From WLMZ01 sp038227995 (lineage in GTDB: Bacteria > Actinomycetota > Acidimicrobiia > Acidimicrobiales > Ilumatobacteraceae), in contig JBBRPP010000011.1 in assembly GCA_038227995.1 (NCBI GenBank), forward strand, positions 62,001 through 126,000: 64,000 bases of DNA. The letters are read 5' to 3'. Below, piece after piece: positions 8,820 through 18,126 of the stretch. The notes under the pieces are model-generated. The model did no database searches and was not told the DNA's origin. It saw only the letters and a program-made list of their open reading frames with translations. A program made the position numbers and the translations under genes. Within the stretch, counting starts at the first letter, position 1; every line of letters starts with the position of its first letter.

Positions 8820-9644
8820 TTACGAAAACCGTGTGACGAAGCCACGCTGACGAAAAATGCGCAACATCCACGTCGAAAACGCGAAACCCGCGAACAAGAC
8901 GACAACCGACCCGATGAGGCCGACGGCGATCTCGTGCATTGGCAGGGCATGACCTGCGAGCACGGCGCGAAGAGCGCTGAAGGCGTGGGTGCTCGGCAAC
9001 ACTTTCGCAACCGGCTGCAACGCGCCTGGGAGTGCATTGACCGGATTGAACACACCACTGAACGCCATCAGCACATAGTTTCCGCCCCACATCAGGATCT
9101 CGGCGCCCTGGCCGAAACGCAGCACGATGCCGATGCAGGCAATGCCGACGCCCCAACCGACGATGGTGAGGATGGCCGCGATCGGGACAACGGACCAGCC
9201 GACCGTGCCCAGATCGAATCGGAAGAAGCCGAACGCGGTGATCGACAGTGTGGCCAAGGCAAACATGACTTTGAACAAACCGAAAATCGCGGTCCCTGCG
9301 ATGTATTCGAATTCGGTCACCGGAGTGGTCAAGACGTTGAGCAAGTTTCGGCTCCAGGTCTCCTCGAGAAATCCGGTACCGACGGCCATCTGGCTCTGGA
9401 ACAGGATGTGGAACAGCATGATCCCGGCGATGAGATATGGCGTCGCGTTGTGCGGTCCCGTGGTCGTTCGCGCCACATAGGCACCGAGGCTGCCCCACAG
9501 GATCACGTCCATCAGGGGCCAGAACGCGATGTCGAACCAGCGATGCGGGGCGCGCCACAGCACATAGGCCTGGCGCCGCATCACGACGCGAACTCGTCGC
9601 CAACCGGGATGCGTGCGAGCCGGCATTGCGATGGTGGTGGTCAC
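8820..9644 (-). CDS. ABC-2 type transporter permease
   Basis: A 274-residue integral membrane protein with about six hydrophobic helices. The conserved central region TPYLIAGIMLFHILFQSQ and the C-terminal FSGVFNPVNALPGALQPVA segment are typical of ABC-2 (NodJ/DrrB-like) exporters. The GTG start at 9644 overlaps the ATPase stop (GTGA), so it is coupled to the upstream ATPase. It is most likely a two-gene drug, lipid or polysaccharide exporter; the substrate is unknown. Confidence 0.9.
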   Translation of the reverse strand: MTTTIAMPARTHPGWRRVRVVMRRQAYVLWRAPHRWFDIAFWPLMDVILWGSLGAYVARTTTGPHNATPYLIAGIMLFHILFQSQMAVGTGFLEETWSRNLLNVLTTPVTEFEYIAGTAIFGLFKVMFALATLSITAFGFFRFDLGTVGWSVVPIAAILTIVGWGVGIACIGIVLRFGQGAEILMWGGNYVLMAFSGVFNPVNALPGALQPVAKVLPSTHAFSALRAVLAGHALPMHEIAVGLIGSVVVLFAGFAFSTWMLRIFRQRGFVTRFS

Positions 9645-10387
9645 GTGCGCCTCGATTCGTCGGCGAGCTGCATGAAGACGCCTTCGAGATCGGCATAGCC
9701 GAACGTCGCCGAGATCGCATCGGGGGTGTCGTTGGCGACGACTTCGCCGTTGGCCAGGAAGATCACTCGCTCGGTGAGGAACTCGACCTCGCGCATGTCG
9801 TGGCTCGTGATCAACAGCGCGGCGCCCGTGGTGGAGCAGAAGTCGAGCAAGCCCTGCCGAACCCGCAGCGCAACGTCGGGATCGAGTGAAGCCGTGGGTT
9901 CGTCGAGAACCAGCAGCGCCGGATTGTGCAGCGTGGCCTTGACGATGCCGACGAGTGTGCGTTGTCCGCTGCTCAGCGCGACGCACAGCCGATCGGCGAG
10001 GTTGCTGATACCGAAGCGCTCGAGGGCTTCGTTGACGGCAGCCTTCTCGTTGCGAACTCCGTACCAGCCGGCGAACACGCCCAATGCCTCGCGTACTTTG
10101 AGCCGATCCGGCAATGGCAGATATCCGGCCGCGAAGCCGACCTGCTCCATCGCCTTCGAGCGGCGGCGCGGCAGGCGGTGGCCGACGATCGTGACCGTGC
10201 CGGAATCGGGAAGGATGGCACCGAGCAACATCAGCAGCGTGGTCGTCTTCCCAGCCCCGTTCGGTCCGAGCAGCCCCACGCGTTCGCCTTCGCGCACGAC
10301 GATGTCGACGCCGCGGACAGCGTCGACCTTCTTGAACGTCTTGCGCAACTCGCTGGCCACGAGCACGTTGCGCGCGTCGAAGACCAT
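9641..10387 (-). CDS. ABC transporter ATP-binding protein
   Basis: A 248-residue ATPase. Walker A is GLLGPNGAGKTT, the signature region is CVALSSGQRTLVGI (a variant of LSGGQ), Walker B is PALLVLDEPTASLDPD, and the H-loop is ITSHDM. It resembles the NodI/CcmA subfamily that pairs with ABC-2 permeases. ATG 10387 is preceded by a GTG codon at 10390 and by GGGGAAG six bases upstream. The LSSGQ signature has Ser in place of the first Gly, which is uncommon but known in active transporters. Confidence 0.92.
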   Translation of the reverse strand: MVFDARNVLVASELRKTFKKVDAVRGVDIVVREGERVGLLGPNGAGKTTTLLMLLGAILPDSGTVTIVGHRLPRRRSKAMEQVGFAAGYLPLPDRLKVREALGVFAGWYGVRNEKAAVNEALERFGISNLADRLCVALSSGQRTLVGIVKATLHNPALLVLDEPTASLDPDVALRVRQGLLDFCSTTGAALLITSHDMREVEFLTERVIFLANGEVVANDTPDAISATFGYADLEGVFMQLADESRRT

Positions 10388-10470
10388 CACTGCTTCCCCA
10401 TCCGTCCAGTCTGGTCGAGTTGTCGCGCTCGGTTGCGGTCATTTTCGGAACCTGAGCGCGTGCCGGGACA

Positions 10471-10514
10471 GGTGTGAGCCAGATGTCGTCGATTTGACGA
10501 CATCGGGCTCACAC
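10471..10514. repeat. 44-bp palindrome, copy 1 (left of DUF559-like pseudogene)
   Basis: GTGTGAGCCAGATGTCGTC (10472-10490), a GATTT loop, then GACGACATCGGGCTCACAC (10496-10514): 19-bp arms with one mismatch. The same element recurs in reverse orientation at 11497-11540, with 34 of 44 bases identical and the 17-bp centre TGTCGTCGATTTGACGA unchanged. It lies in the divergent region upstream of the pseudogene and of the ABC ATPase. Confidence 0.8.
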
Positions 10515-10561
10515 GGCGGGCATCTTTTTCGTTTCGATCATGTCGAAGCACTCATCTGGGC

Positions 10562-11596
10562 ATGGTCCAGTTGCTTCTACCAACACCTGATGAACTCGTC
10601 GATCGCCTGTTCCGGCGCCAGCATGCAGTCGTCGCCGACCGCCAGATTCGAACGGTGAGCGTCGGTTGGGAACGACAGCAGTCGGCGCTCGGGTCGGGTG
10701 TGTGGTCTCGCTACTCGCACGGGGTGATCGCGTTGGCCGCATCGCCCACAACGTGGCAGCAACAGGCGATGGCTGCGACGCTCAGCACCAGTGGTCTCGT
10801 TCTGCTGTCGAGACGGTCTGCGGCACGCCTTCATGGCCTTGACGGCTTTGCTGACTCGACTGTGGTCGAGATCACCTTGGCATACGGAGGCAGGAACCGC
10901 GCGGCTGACGATGTCGTGGTTCGACGGTCACGCGGATGTCCGCCAAGGATCGTCATGTCGTGACCAACATTCCGGCCACCATGATTCCCGTCACGCTCAT
11001 CGATCTCGCAGAACGCAGCGACCGTGCCGAACAGGCTCTCGACTCGGCGCTGCGGTTGCGGAAGCCGCCTGTGTGGCTTCAACAACACTTCCTGCGATGG
11101 TCGATGATGGGTGCCGGCGGCGCGACAACCATGTTGGAACTGCTGGAATCGCGAATGGGCAAACGGCTCCCGCGGAGTTGGTTCCAGCGGCTGGCGAAGC
11201 AAGTGTCGGCTTCCAAGGGAATTGCGCTCGAGGACGAGTGGCCGGTGTTCGATCTGGACGGAAAGCAGGTCGCGGAGCTGGACCTTGCCAACGTCGACCT
11301 CAAGGTGGGTGTGGAGTGCCAGAGCATCTCGTTTCACGCCTTCCGCCGCCGACCGCGCCCGAGATGTCCGCCGCTGCCGAGCCCTGCGACGTCTTGGTTG
11401 GGAGATCGTGGAACTCTGGTGGAGCGACCTCGAGCGGATCGACGACGTCTTGATTGATGTCGTCGACGCGATCGAACGGGCCGAAACGACTCCGAGGCGT
11501 GAGCTGAATATCGTCAAATCGACGACAATCAACTCACACCTGGTGGCGGTGAGCGCGAGGGGTCGACTCGAGCGGTGGCATGACCAAATGGCTTGA
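10562..11596 (+). pseudogene. DUF559/AbiEi-like gene broken by two frameshifts
   Basis: Three overlapping frames together read as one protein. Frame 1 (10562 to about 10930) has an AbiEi-like N-terminus with TSGLVLLSRRSAARLHGLDG. Frame 2 (about 10936-11340) continues HVVTNIPATMIPVTLIDLAE and later VECQSISFHAF. Frame 3 (about 11345 onward) has RARDVRRCRALRRLGWEIVE, the end of a DUF559 Vsr-like fold. The first shift is near 10931, where one extra base would explain it, and the second is near 11340. Relatives are thought to be antitoxin or nuclease-like proteins of type IV toxin-antitoxin or defence loci. The last codons run into the second palindrome, suggesting the original stop is lost. Sequencing error would be the alternative explanation for the shifts. 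Confidence 0.75.
11497..11540. repeat. 44-bp palindrome, copy 2 (inverted, right of DUF559-like pseudogene)
   Basis: Read on the minus strand this begins GGTGTGAGTTGATTGTCGTC, then the shared centre GATTTGACGA, and ends GCTCAC. It matches copy 1 (10471-10514) at 34 of 44 bases but in opposite orientation, and it now lies inside the open C-terminal tail of the pseudogene. Confidence 0.75.
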
Positions 11597-11629
11597 TTCG
11601 GGCAAGCGGGCTGGGCACAATCGGGGTTC

Positions 11630-12874
11630 TTGGTCGCAACCGTCGAACGGCTCCTCAACAACCGACGCTCGATCGGTCGGCCGTTCCGGTTGGTGTGGTT
11701 GTCGGTGGCCGTGTCGAGCACTGGCGATGGCATGTTCGTCACCGCCTTTCCGTTGCTGGCGGCCACGCTGACGCGCGATCCGTTGTTGATCGCAGGGGTC
11801 ACCATCGCGTCACGTCTGCCGTGGTTGCTGTTCTCGATGATCACGGGTGCCGTCGCCGATCGAATGGATCGGAGACGGCTGATGGTGGGTGCCGATCTCG
11901 TGCGGTTCGTGCTCGTCGGTGCGCTCGGGTTCGCCATCGCGGCGGACGAGGCGCAGATCTGGATGCTGTACTCCTGCGCGTTCCTGCTGGGCACGGCCGA
12001 GACCCTGCACACGAATGCCGGCCAGGCCATCCTGCCGGCGCTGGTCGAGCCCGATCATCTGATGGAGGCGAATGCCCGATTCTCCAGCGCTCAGACCGCA
12101 GCGGCTCAGTTCGCCGGTCCGCCGCTGGGCTCGGTGTTGTTCAACGCGGCCGCGTCGATCCCGTTCCTGGCTGATGCGGTCTCGTTTGCCGGATCGGCTG
12201 CACTCATCGCAGCGCTGCCCGACGAGCACCAGGTCGAGCCGCCCACAACCCGTCTACGCGACGACGTACGCGAGGGGCTCAGCTTCATCCGCCACAGCGC
12301 CTCCTTGCGGCGTATCGCCAGCGTTCTGGCCGTCATCAACTTCTTCTACTTCGCCGCGGCGGGGCTGCTGGTGCTCTACACGTCGCAGCAGTTGCACAGC
12401 AGCAAGATCGTCTTCAGCGTGCTGTTCGTCGGGGCTGCGACCGGCACGGTCCTGAGCCGGTGGGTCGTCACACCGCTGACGCGCCGGTTCGGAATCGTGA
12501 AGACGCTCACCATCTCGTTCTGGCTGTGGGCGGCAGCGATGACGGGCCTGGCGATCACCGGTGAGGCCGCCGTCGCAATCGCCCTCTTCACGCTGCTCGG
12601 CGTTGGCAACGGATTGTGGCTGATCCTCAACACGACGTTGCGTCAACAGCTGACGCCGGGTCGACTGCTCGGCCGGATGAACGCTGCGTACCGGACGATC
12701 TCGTGGGGTGTCGTGCCGTTCGGTGCGGCCTTCGGTGGATTCTTCGCAAAGGCATTCGGTCTGCGCGCCCCATTCATCGCCGCGGGCATCGTCCTGACGG
12801 CGGTTGCCCTGTTCGCTGCACCGCTGCTACGGCCGGTCGCCGAGGCCGACGAGGCGGTGTTGGCTGGCGATTGA
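11630..12874 (+). CDS. MFS transporter (EntS/transmembrane-secretion-effector type)
   Basis: A 414-residue major-facilitator protein with about 12 hydrophobic helices. The loop 2-3 motif is GAVADRMDRRRLM, and the LVEPDHLMEANA segment and overall pattern are those of the MFS_3 exporters (EntS-like). Such proteins export siderophores or small toxic compounds. Start TTG 11630 has a CACAAT -10-like hexamer eight bases upstream. It ends three bases before the convergent OYE-type gene. No siderophore genes are nearby, so the substrate is open. Confidence 0.88.
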   Translation: MVATVERLLNNRRSIGRPFRLVWLSVAVSSTGDGMFVTAFPLLAATLTRDPLLIAGVTIASRLPWLLFSMITGAVADRMDRRRLMVGADLVRFVLVGALGFAIAADEAQIWMLYSCAFLLGTAETLHTNAGQAILPALVEPDHLMEANARFSSAQTAAAQFAGPPLGSVLFNAAASIPFLADAVSFAGSAALIAALPDEHQVEPPTTRLRDDVREGLSFIRHSASLRRIASVLAVINFFYFAAAGLLVLYTSQQLHSSKIVFSVLFVGAATGTVLSRWVVTPLTRRFGIVKTLTISFWLWAAAMTGLAITGEAAVAIALFTLLGVGNGLWLILNTTLRQQLTPGRLLGRMNAAYRTISWGVVPFGAAFGGFFAKAFGLRAPFIAAGIVLTAVALFAAPLLRPVAEADEAVLAGD

Positions 12875-12877
12875 TCG

Positions 12878-14776
12878 TCAGCCGAGCGCAAGCGCGGCGC
12901 GCCGCCCTTCGAGCACGGCCTCGAGGATCGTCCGTGGGGCGACGCAATCACCCGCACGAAGTGAAACGCCGGGCATGGGCTCGGTCGGAAGACGGAAGCC
13001 GCAGTCGACGAGCGCGACGCAAGCGACGTGGCGCCGCTCGGCGGTGAATCGGTCTTCGAGGACGACGTGATCGACAGCGACCGATCGCAGTAACGAACGT
13101 CGCTCGATGCGGGCGCCCTGCTGCGCGAGCCGGACGTTCGCCGGGGCGAGATCGCCGCTACGGCTCAGCTCGTTGCCGGCGATGTTGTCCTGCGTGATCA
13201 GGATCGCCCGCGCGCCCAGGTGCTCTGCCAGCGCGATCGCGATCGGACCACCGATCGGATCGAACAACGCGATGTCGCCGGTGTCGGGAAGCGTCACGTG
13301 GCCGGAGTGGATGTCGAGCACGTCGATCACCACTGCATCGGGTGTGATCTCGTAACGGCGCGCGCCGGGTCGTGAACCCGTTGCCTGGATCACGCGCTCG
13401 CCGGCGGTCGGTTGTCCGTCGGAGCCGAGTTCGATCGTCACGCCCGCCACTGCGCACTCCGCCACCAACCAGTCCGCCAGCGCGGCACCCGGGCCGGCCA
13501 CGGCGGCGACACCGCCGAGACGACCGGCGCGCTCGGTGAGTCGGACACGATGGCCGCGCAGCGCAGCGACACGAGCGGCCTCCAGGCCGGCGATGCCGCC
13601 ACCGACGACCACGACATCGACTGGTCGAGCCGTCTTCGTGTACCAATCGGGGTCTTCGGTCTCGCGGCCGCTGGAGGGCTCGCCGACACAGGTCACGATG
13701 GGGTTGCGTGCGTCGCGGACCTGACACGTGTGGTTGCAGCGGATGCAGGGACGGATGCGAGCGGCATCGCCGCGGGTCAGCTTCGCCACGAGTTGGGGAT
13801 CGGCGATCTGCGCGCGCGTCATCTCGACCGCGTCACACACCCCGTCGGTGAGCGCCCACTCCGCCTGGCCGGTGTCGACGATCGATCCCTGCAGGATCAA
13901 CGCGACGTTCGGATTCACCGCAGTGACGGCATCGCGAACCGACCGGCACACGCCGATGTTGAAACCTGTTGGCTCGTGGAAGTCGGGTCGGGTCTTCTCG
14001 TTGCTGAAGATCGAGCCGCGCACAACGACCACGTAGTCGAGACCGCAACCGGCGAGCTCGACCGCGATCGCCGGCGCCATCTCCGGCGTGATGCCGGCCC
14101 ACGGCGCCAGTTCGTCGCACGACAGGCGGAGGCCGAGGACCCGATCCGACCCGGCTGCGTCGCGGGTCGCGCTGATGACCTGGCGGGCGAACAGCAGACG
14201 ATCCGCGCCGTACGCATCGCCACGCTGGTTGGTCAAGCCGGACAGGAACTGGCGGACCAGGCTGTGCTGGCCGGCATTGATCTCGACCCCGTCGCAGTCG
14301 CTCTCGGCGGCAAGGCGCGCGGCCGATGCGAAGCCGGCGATGACGGCCTCGATGTCGTCGATCTCCATCCACTTCGGGACCTCGCGGCTGTTGACCTCGG
14401 GCACCCGCGACGGTGCCCACAACTCGCGCTGGCTGTACGCCGACGAGCCCTGGCCGCCGCTGTGGTCGAGGCTTGCGATGTGCAGCGATCCGTGCTCGTG
14501 GCACTCAGCCGACAGCCGCGACCATCCGTCGGCGCACCGAGACGCGAGCGGACTGCGCTCGTACGCCCAGTCACTCTCGTGCACGCTCGCCCCCTCGGAC
14601 ACGATGGTTCCGCAGCCCCCGGCGGCACGTGTGCTGTGGTACGTCACCCAGCGATCGGGCAGGGCGCGGTGATCGTCGGCGAGGTTCGTGACGTGAGGTC
14701 CGAACAGCAACCGGTTGGGCGCGGTACGCGTTCCGAGACTGAGGGGGTCGAGGAGTCGCATCGGTCGGGAATCCAT
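12878..14776 (-). CDS. mycofactocin-system OYE/FadH-type flavin oxidoreductase
   Basis: A 632-residue protein of two parts. The N-terminal old-yellow-enzyme TIM barrel (about residues 1-345) has TAPNRLLFGPHVTN, DGVEINAGQHSLVRQFLSGL and RADAYGADRL-like segments. An iron-sulfur Cys cluster follows (RPCIRCNHTC and later cysteines). The FAD/NAD Rossmann domain contains VVVGGGIAGLEAARVAALRG. This is the 2,4-dienoyl-CoA reductase-like architecture of the family associated with mycofactocin loci. Its ATG overlaps the stop of the upstream repeat protein (TGATG), so it is translationally coupled and probably the last gene of the mft transcript. The frame stays open far upstream, but those residues lie inside another gene and are not used. 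Confidence 0.88.
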   Translation of the reverse strand: MDSRPMRLLDPLSLGTRTAPNRLLFGPHVTNLADDHRALPDRWVTYHSTRAAGGCGTIVSEGASVHESDWAYERSPLASRCADGWSRLSAECHEHGSLHIASLDHSGGQGSSAYSQRELWAPSRVPEVNSREVPKWMEIDDIEAVIAGFASAARLAAESDCDGVEINAGQHSLVRQFLSGLTNQRGDAYGADRLLFARQVISATRDAAGSDRVLGLRLSCDELAPWAGITPEMAPAIAVELAGCGLDYVVVVRGSIFSNEKTRPDFHEPTGFNIGVCRSVRDAVTAVNPNVALILQGSIVDTGQAEWALTDGVCDAVEMTRAQIADPQLVAKLTRGDAARIRPCIRCNHTCQVRDARNPIVTCVGEPSSGRETEDPDWYTKTARPVDVVVVGGGIAGLEAARVAALRGHRVRLTERAGRLGGVAAVAGPGAALADWLVAECAVAGVTIELGSDGQPTAGERVIQATGSRPGARRYEITPDAVVIDVLDIHSGHVTLPDTGDIALFDPIGGPIAIALAEHLGARAILITQDNIAGNELSRSGDLAPANVRLAQQGARIERRSLLRSVAVDHVVLEDRFTAERRHVACVALVDCGFRLPTEPMPGVSLRAGDCVAPRTILEAVLEGRRAALALG

Positions 14777-17700
14777 CACGCCGCAGTGTGGCCGGTGACG
14801 TCGACGACGAGGTGGGTCGGTTGCGAGTTGAGGATGCAGACGGTGCCCGACGTGCCGACCTTGGTGATCACCGCGTTCGCGACCGTCTGGCCGGTCACGA
14901 AGTTGAGGTTGGAAGCCAGCGGAGGCGTGATGCCGCACGGGTAGACGGTGACGTAGCCGGTTCCCCGCGCGTCGGTGACGGTGACGTTCAAGACGACGGT
15001 CGTCGCGCCGTTCGGCACGCCGCCCCGGCCGGTGACGGTCAGTTGAGTGATCGTGCCTGCGCTGCGCAATCCGGCACCGTTGAACAGGCCGTCGATCGTG
15101 CTCAGGTTGGCGCGGGTCTCGAGCAGACGAGCCGGGTTGACGGCGGTGAACGGGGTGATCGCCGGGAAAGAGCCGCTGACATCGACGATCAGGTCGGTTC
15201 GCTCCTGAGTGAACAGGCACACCCGACCCGTCATCCCGACGCTGGTGATCACGAGGTTCGCAACGGTGGCGCCGGGCGTGTAGTTCAGGCTCGACGCGGT
15301 CGGGCGCGGGGCGCCACATGGATAGACCGTGACGAACCCTGCGCCGACGGGGTTCGTCACCGTGACGTTGATGGCTGCGGCCGTGGCGTCCGCTGGAACG
15401 CCGGCACGACCGTTGATCTGCACCTCGGTGATCGATCCGGCGCCGGCCGGGCCGGTTCCCTGCTGCAGGCCATCGACAGTGGTGAGGCCGACCCTGGTCT
15501 CGAGAACGCGAGCTGGGCTGGATGAATGGTAGGTGGAGGTCGGCGGGAACGATCCGTTGACATCCACCACGAGATGCGTCGGTTGGGACGTGAAGATGCA
15601 CACCTTCCCTGCGTTGCCGATCGTCGCGAGGACCGCGTTCGGGACGGTCTGGCCGGGCGCGAAGTTGAGGTTGGAGGCGAGCGGCTGGGGGAAGCCGCAG
15701 GGATACACGGTCACGAAACCGCTCGCAACGGGATCAACGGCCGTGACGTTCAGCGAAGCCGCGACGGAGTCGTTCGAGACGCCACCCCGACCGGCGACGG
15801 TGAGTTGCATCGTGGCGCCAGCCGCGAGCGCGCCCTGGCCGGCGAATTGTCCGTCGACGGTGTTGAAGCCCGGGCGGGTGTCGGCGAGTCGGGCGGGGTC
15901 GAGCGAGACGTAGTCTCCGGCGTTGTAGAGCACCACCTTGTTGAACGTCGGCACGCCGATCACCAGTGTTCGCCCGACGGAGAATCGTGGGGCGACGACC
16001 ATGCTTTCCCCGCCATTCGGGCCGTCACCGATGTAGCTGTTGGCCGTCGAGAGTGGGCCTGTCAGGCCGGCCTCTGGCAGCACCGTCACGAAGCCGGGCC
16101 CGCCGTTCATGCCGGGTCCCTTGTTCAACGATCTGGTGTAGGTGACCACGCTGTCGTCGTCCATCACGATCGTCTGGAACCCGACCTCGTCCCTGACGCC
16201 AGGGCCGTAGAGACCCGTCGCCGATGAGACCGGGCCACTCGACGCAACGGTGCCGCTGCGACGGCTGATGAAGCCGGCATCGACGACTTCGTTGTTGTCC
16301 CACACGGGACTGCTGATCGTGTAGTCGCCGTTGGGTAACGCCGTCAGACCAAAGGCCTGACCGTCTCCGACCCGGTCGCCCGGATGGGTGCCGACGAGGC
16401 TGTTGACGGATGTGACGACCCCCGCTGCCGACGTGTCGCCTGGACGCCATGTGGCCGCGCCGCCCACGATCACGCCGTAGTGCCAGAAGCTCGAGCCCAC
16501 CACGTAGTTGCCGTTCGTCAGTGAGCGCAAGGAGGTGCCGACCTGATCGAACGCGGTCGTTCCGATCAGGCTGTTCGATGCGCTGACGGGGCCGGTCACA
16601 CCGGCTGTTCCGGAACCCCACGTGTTCGCGCCGACATCCAGGACCGTTCCGTTGTCCCAAAAGGGTGTCTGGACGGTGTAGTTGCCGTTCGTCAACGCAG
16701 TGACGGAGAAACCGACCTTGTCGTTCGGCGAGGAGCCGACGAGACTGGTGGTGGCATCGACAGTTTTCAATGAAACGGAGGTGCCGGGCAACAGGGTGGC
16801 GGCGCCCGCGTCGGCGCTGGCACCGTTGTCCCACAGGGGGCTGCTGACGACGTAGTTGCCGTTCGAGAGAGCGACGACTTGGGTGCCGACCTGGGCACCG
16901 ATCTGGAGCGAAATCAGGCTGTTGCTGACGGTGACTGGGCCAATGGTGCCAGTCGTGCCGTTGGCCCACGTCGCGGCACCACCGTCGGTGCCGATCAGCG
17001 CATCGAAGTAGGGGCTGGCGACGACATAGTTGCCGTTGGTCAGCGCGGTGACCCCGAAGGCGACTCGATCGGAGTTGGTCGAGCCGTACAGGCTGTTCGA
17101 CCAGTCGACCACGGTGGGGCTGGCCGAGTTGCCGGGCCGCCAGGTCGCAGCTCCAGCGTCAGTCCTGGTGGGACTGTCCCACGACGGCGAACCGACAACG
17201 TAGTTGCCGTTCGTGAGGGGGGTCACCGTCGTGCCGACGTCATCGCCGGCGTGGCTGCCGAGCAAACTGTTGAACGCGCCGACGAGACCTGTGGAACCAA
17301 CGGCGCCGTCTCCCCACGTGACCGCGCCAAAGCCAAACGCCGATGGGCTGCGGACGACGTAGTTGCCGTTGGTCAGCGCAACCACCGAGGTGCCGACGTA
17401 GTCGCCATTCGTGGAACCGATCAGGCTGTTCGTCACGCCGATCGCGCCGGTACGGCCGGTGAGTCCGTTGCCCCAGGTCGCGGCGCCGGCATTCGTGTTC
17501 CAGCTCGCGGTGGAGACCACGTAGTTACCGTTGGTGAGCACCACCGCACCGCCGACACCGACCTGGTCGAAGGGATGGGTGCCGACGAGGCTGTTCGCAG
17601 CCGAGACGTGACCGTTCAAGCCAGTTGTGCCGTCGATCCACGTGGACGCGCCCGCTGACTGGGATGCACCGTTGATCCACTGCCAGCTCCCGACGACGAA

Positions 17701-18081
17701 GTTGGAACCGCCAACCTCGGTGATTCCGTTCGCGCCGATCTGGTCGCCGGCCGTGGTGCCCGTCAGCGTGCTGATCAACTGATGCGACCTGCCGTCGTAC
17801 AGATACACAGCCCCGACATGCGTGACGGCGCCGTTGTTGAAATATGGGTCCGTGACGACGATGTTGCCGTTCGACAGCACGGCGACCGATTCGCCGAACT
17901 TCCCGCTGCCCGCTGGGCCGAGCAACGCGGCAACGGTCGCGGAGGCATGCGCAATCGGCTCGGCGACGGGACCGAGCACGATGCATCCGATGGCTGCAAC
18001 CATGCCGAGCAATCCGGCGCGCGTGGTCACCCACCGACATCTCGGACGCTGGCGATCGACAACCTCGGTCTCGGAGCTCAT
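14776..18081 (-). CDS. large secreted repeat protein (LTNGNYVV repeats plus three C-terminal repeats)
   Basis: An 1101-residue exported protein. A basic N-terminus is followed by a signal peptide (about residues 22-47). About ten repeats of 55-65 residues (about 50-650) are each centred on (A)LTNGNYVV.SP.WD, AGAATW..G and NSL.G....D.VG, and resemble beta-propeller or FG-GAP-like blades. Three larger repeats of about 124 residues (starting near 723, 848 and 972) share DPARL.DTR/VLETR, TVDG, GRGGV, GFVTVYPCG, SNLNF and THLVVDV.GSFP. Each large repeat has two cysteines. Function is unknown; surface adhesion or matrix roles fit the design. It starts 45 bp after plsY with GAGAGGGAC upstream of ATG and overlaps the OYE-type gene by its last base. 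Confidence 0.85.
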   Translation of the reverse strand: MSSETEVVDRQRPRCRWVTTRAGLLGMVAAIGCIVLGPVAEPIAHASATVAALLGPAGSGKFGESVAVLSNGNIVVTDPYFNNGAVTHVGAVYLYDGRSHQLISTLTGTTAGDQIGANGITEVGGSNFVVGSWQWINGASQSAGASTWIDGTTGLNGHVSAANSLVGTHPFDQVGVGGAVVLTNGNYVVSTASWNTNAGAATWGNGLTGRTGAIGVTNSLIGSTNGDYVGTSVVALTNGNYVVRSPSAFGFGAVTWGDGAVGSTGLVGAFNSLLGSHAGDDVGTTVTPLTNGNYVVGSPSWDSPTRTDAGAATWRPGNSASPTVVDWSNSLYGSTNSDRVAFGVTALTNGNYVVASPYFDALIGTDGGAATWANGTTGTIGPVTVSNSLISLQIGAQVGTQVVALSNGNYVVSSPLWDNGASADAGAATLLPGTSVSLKTVDATTSLVGSSPNDKVGFSVTALTNGNYTVQTPFWDNGTVLDVGANTWGSGTAGVTGPVSASNSLIGTTAFDQVGTSLRSLTNGNYVVGSSFWHYGVIVGGAATWRPGDTSAAGVVTSVNSLVGTHPGDRVGDGQAFGLTALPNGDYTISSPVWDNNEVVDAGFISRRSGTVASSGPVSSATGLYGPGVRDEVGFQTIVMDDDSVVTYTRSLNKGPGMNGGPGFVTVLPEAGLTGPLSTANSYIGDGPNGGESMVVAPRFSVGRTLVIGVPTFNKVVLYNAGDYVSLDPARLADTRPGFNTVDGQFAGQGALAAGATMQLTVAGRGGVSNDSVAASLNVTAVDPVASGFVTVYPCGFPQPLASNLNFAPGQTVPNAVLATIGNAGKVCIFTSQPTHLVVDVNGSFPPTSTYHSSSPARVLETRVGLTTVDGLQQGTGPAGAGSITEVQINGRAGVPADATAAAINVTVTNPVGAGFVTVYPCGAPRPTASSLNYTPGATVANLVITSVGMTGRVCLFTQERTDLIVDVSGSFPAITPFTAVNPARLLETRANLSTIDGLFNGAGLRSAGTITQLTVTGRGGVPNGATTVVLNVTVTDARGTGYVTVYPCGITPPLASNLNFVTGQTVANAVITKVGTSGTVCILNSQPTHLVVDVTGHTAA

Positions 18082-18126
18082 GTGGTGTCCCTCTCGTCAA
18101 CGAAGACCAAGCCTGCCCGGTGATCC

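Noticed and set aside
12878..15601. A 907-codon open frame extending the OYE-type gene upstream
   Set aside because: The extra residues lie antiparallel in composition to, and inside, the repeat-protein gene; the family begins at the Met at 14776, which overlaps the upstream stop.
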